Shown here piece after piece: positions 6,028 to 6,464 of a stretch of DNA of 6,464 bases. The stretch spans positions 1 through 6,464 of the forward strand of contig CALBLB010000101.1 of assembly GCA_937896115.1 (NCBI GenBank). The letters are read 5' to 3'. A program made the translations under genes and the position numbers. The number at the start of each line of letters is the position of its first letter. The stretch's first letter is position 1. The notes beneath the pieces are model-generated. The model saw only the letters and a list, made by a program, of their open reading frames with translations. It made no database searches and was not told where the DNA came from. This DNA is from an uncultured Succinatimonas sp. GTDB taxonomy: Bacteria; Pseudomonadota; Gammaproteobacteria; Enterobacterales; Succinivibrionaceae.

Positions 6028-6464
6028 ATGTTGATGCATCACATGACCAGAGCCGAATTTGAAAAGAGTTCTGAGAAAGTAGTGATTTTGCCGGTAGGCT
6101 CTACCGAGCAGCACGGTCCGCATCTTCCTTTGGGCGTTGACAGTTACATTGCAGAAGGCATATCAGAGCTGTTGGCGTCCCGTACCAAATCAGTAATTGC
6201 TCCGGTTTTGACTTACGGTTACAAATCAAAGCCTTTGTCAGGAGGAGGACCGCTGTTTAAAGGAACCATAGATTTAAACGGCAAGACTTTAATCGATCTG
6301 GTATTCGATATACTTTGTGAATTTCATGCCGACGGTTTTGACAAAATTTTTGTCAATAATGCTCACTTTGAAAATCAGGCGTTCATCGATGAAGCTATGG
6401 ATTTAGCCTGCAGACAGTGCCCGGGGCTTAAAGTGGTACAGTCAAACTGGTGGGATGTGCTTGA
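6028..6464 (+). CDS. Creatininase-family amidohydrolase, 5' part (runs off window)
   Basis: Only the first 145 residues are present; family members have about 240-260. Creatininase is a cytoplasmic metal enzyme that reversibly hydrolyses the ring of creatinine to creatine. The N-terminal motif PVGSTEQHGPHLPLGVD (22-38) supplies metal ligands Glu27, His29 and Asp38, and NNAHFEN (110-116) supplies His113 and Glu115. These equal Glu34, His36, Asp45, His120 and Glu122 of Pseudomonas creatininase with a constant offset of seven. The segment YGYKSKPLSGGG (63-74) followed by FKGT is close to true creatininase rather than to other family branches (MftE, FAPy deformylase), which mostly read YGxSxEHxxFPGT. 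Differences are Phe114 for Tyr121 and NAH for the usual NGH. The tandem Trp (WWDVL, 141-145) may hold the equivalent of Trp154. GGGGA lies eight bases before the ATG, and the gap to the deaminase gene is 15 bases. An in-frame ATG six bases later is an alternative start. Confidence 0.9.
   Translation, partial: MLMHHMTRAEFEKSSEKVVILPVGSTEQHGPHLPLGVDSYIAEGISELLASRTKSVIAPVLTYGYKSKPLSGGGPLFKGTIDLNGKTLIDLVFDILCEFHADGFDKIFVNNAHFENQAFIDEAMDLACRQCPGLKVVQSNWWDVL

Overview
The window is about 44-45% GC by eye. It carries the tail of one unrelated gene, a roughly 296-base AT-rich gap, and then one tightly packed plus-strand operon that runs off the right edge. A PotABCD-type transporter, a lipoprotein binding protein with many charged and alanine residues, and a fragment of an AAA-ATPase/PD-(D/E)XK (DUF1703-type) protein together suggest a bacterium living in an anaerobic or host-associated setting. 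A gut gammaproteobacterium such as a Succinivibrionaceae relative is one possibility. This taxonomic guess is weak: there is no rRNA or marker gene in the window.

Layout: (1) Bases 1-537 hold the 3' end of a DUF1703/PDDEXK_9-like gene whose start lies outside the window. (2) Bases 538-833 are non-coding. Their last 60 bases are dense in signals: an extended -10 box sits inside a 28-bp near-perfect palindrome, flanked by a 7-bp inverted repeat that can pair with the Shine-Dalgarno sequence of the first operon gene. (3) Bases 834-4752 encode a complete ABC importer: ATPase, lipoprotein solute-binding protein, and two permeases. (4) Bases 4756-6012 encode a CodA-like amidohydrolase of the cytosine/creatinine deaminase type. 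(5) Bases 6028-6464 hold the 5' two-thirds or so of a creatininase-family enzyme. Gaps in the operon are 49, 65, 10, 3 and 15 bases, all on one strand, so co-transcription is very likely.

How the genes may work together: by family the importer would be annotated as a spermidine/putrescine transporter, and the deaminase as cytosine deaminase. Three details argue against that face-value reading. The binding protein lacks the acidic residue that PotD and PotF use to hold the polyamine. The deaminase keeps every catalytic residue of CodA but has Ser at positions equivalent to Asp314 and Phe316 of E. coli CodA, in the loop that shapes substrate choice. The last gene has the YGYKS...SGGG segment and all five metal ligands of true creatininase. 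My best hypothesis is an uptake and breakdown operon for creatinine and/or creatine. Creatininase would interconvert creatine and creatinine, and the deaminase would turn creatinine into N-methylhydantoin and ammonia. The substrate is inferred, not shown, and downstream genes that could confirm it are outside the window.
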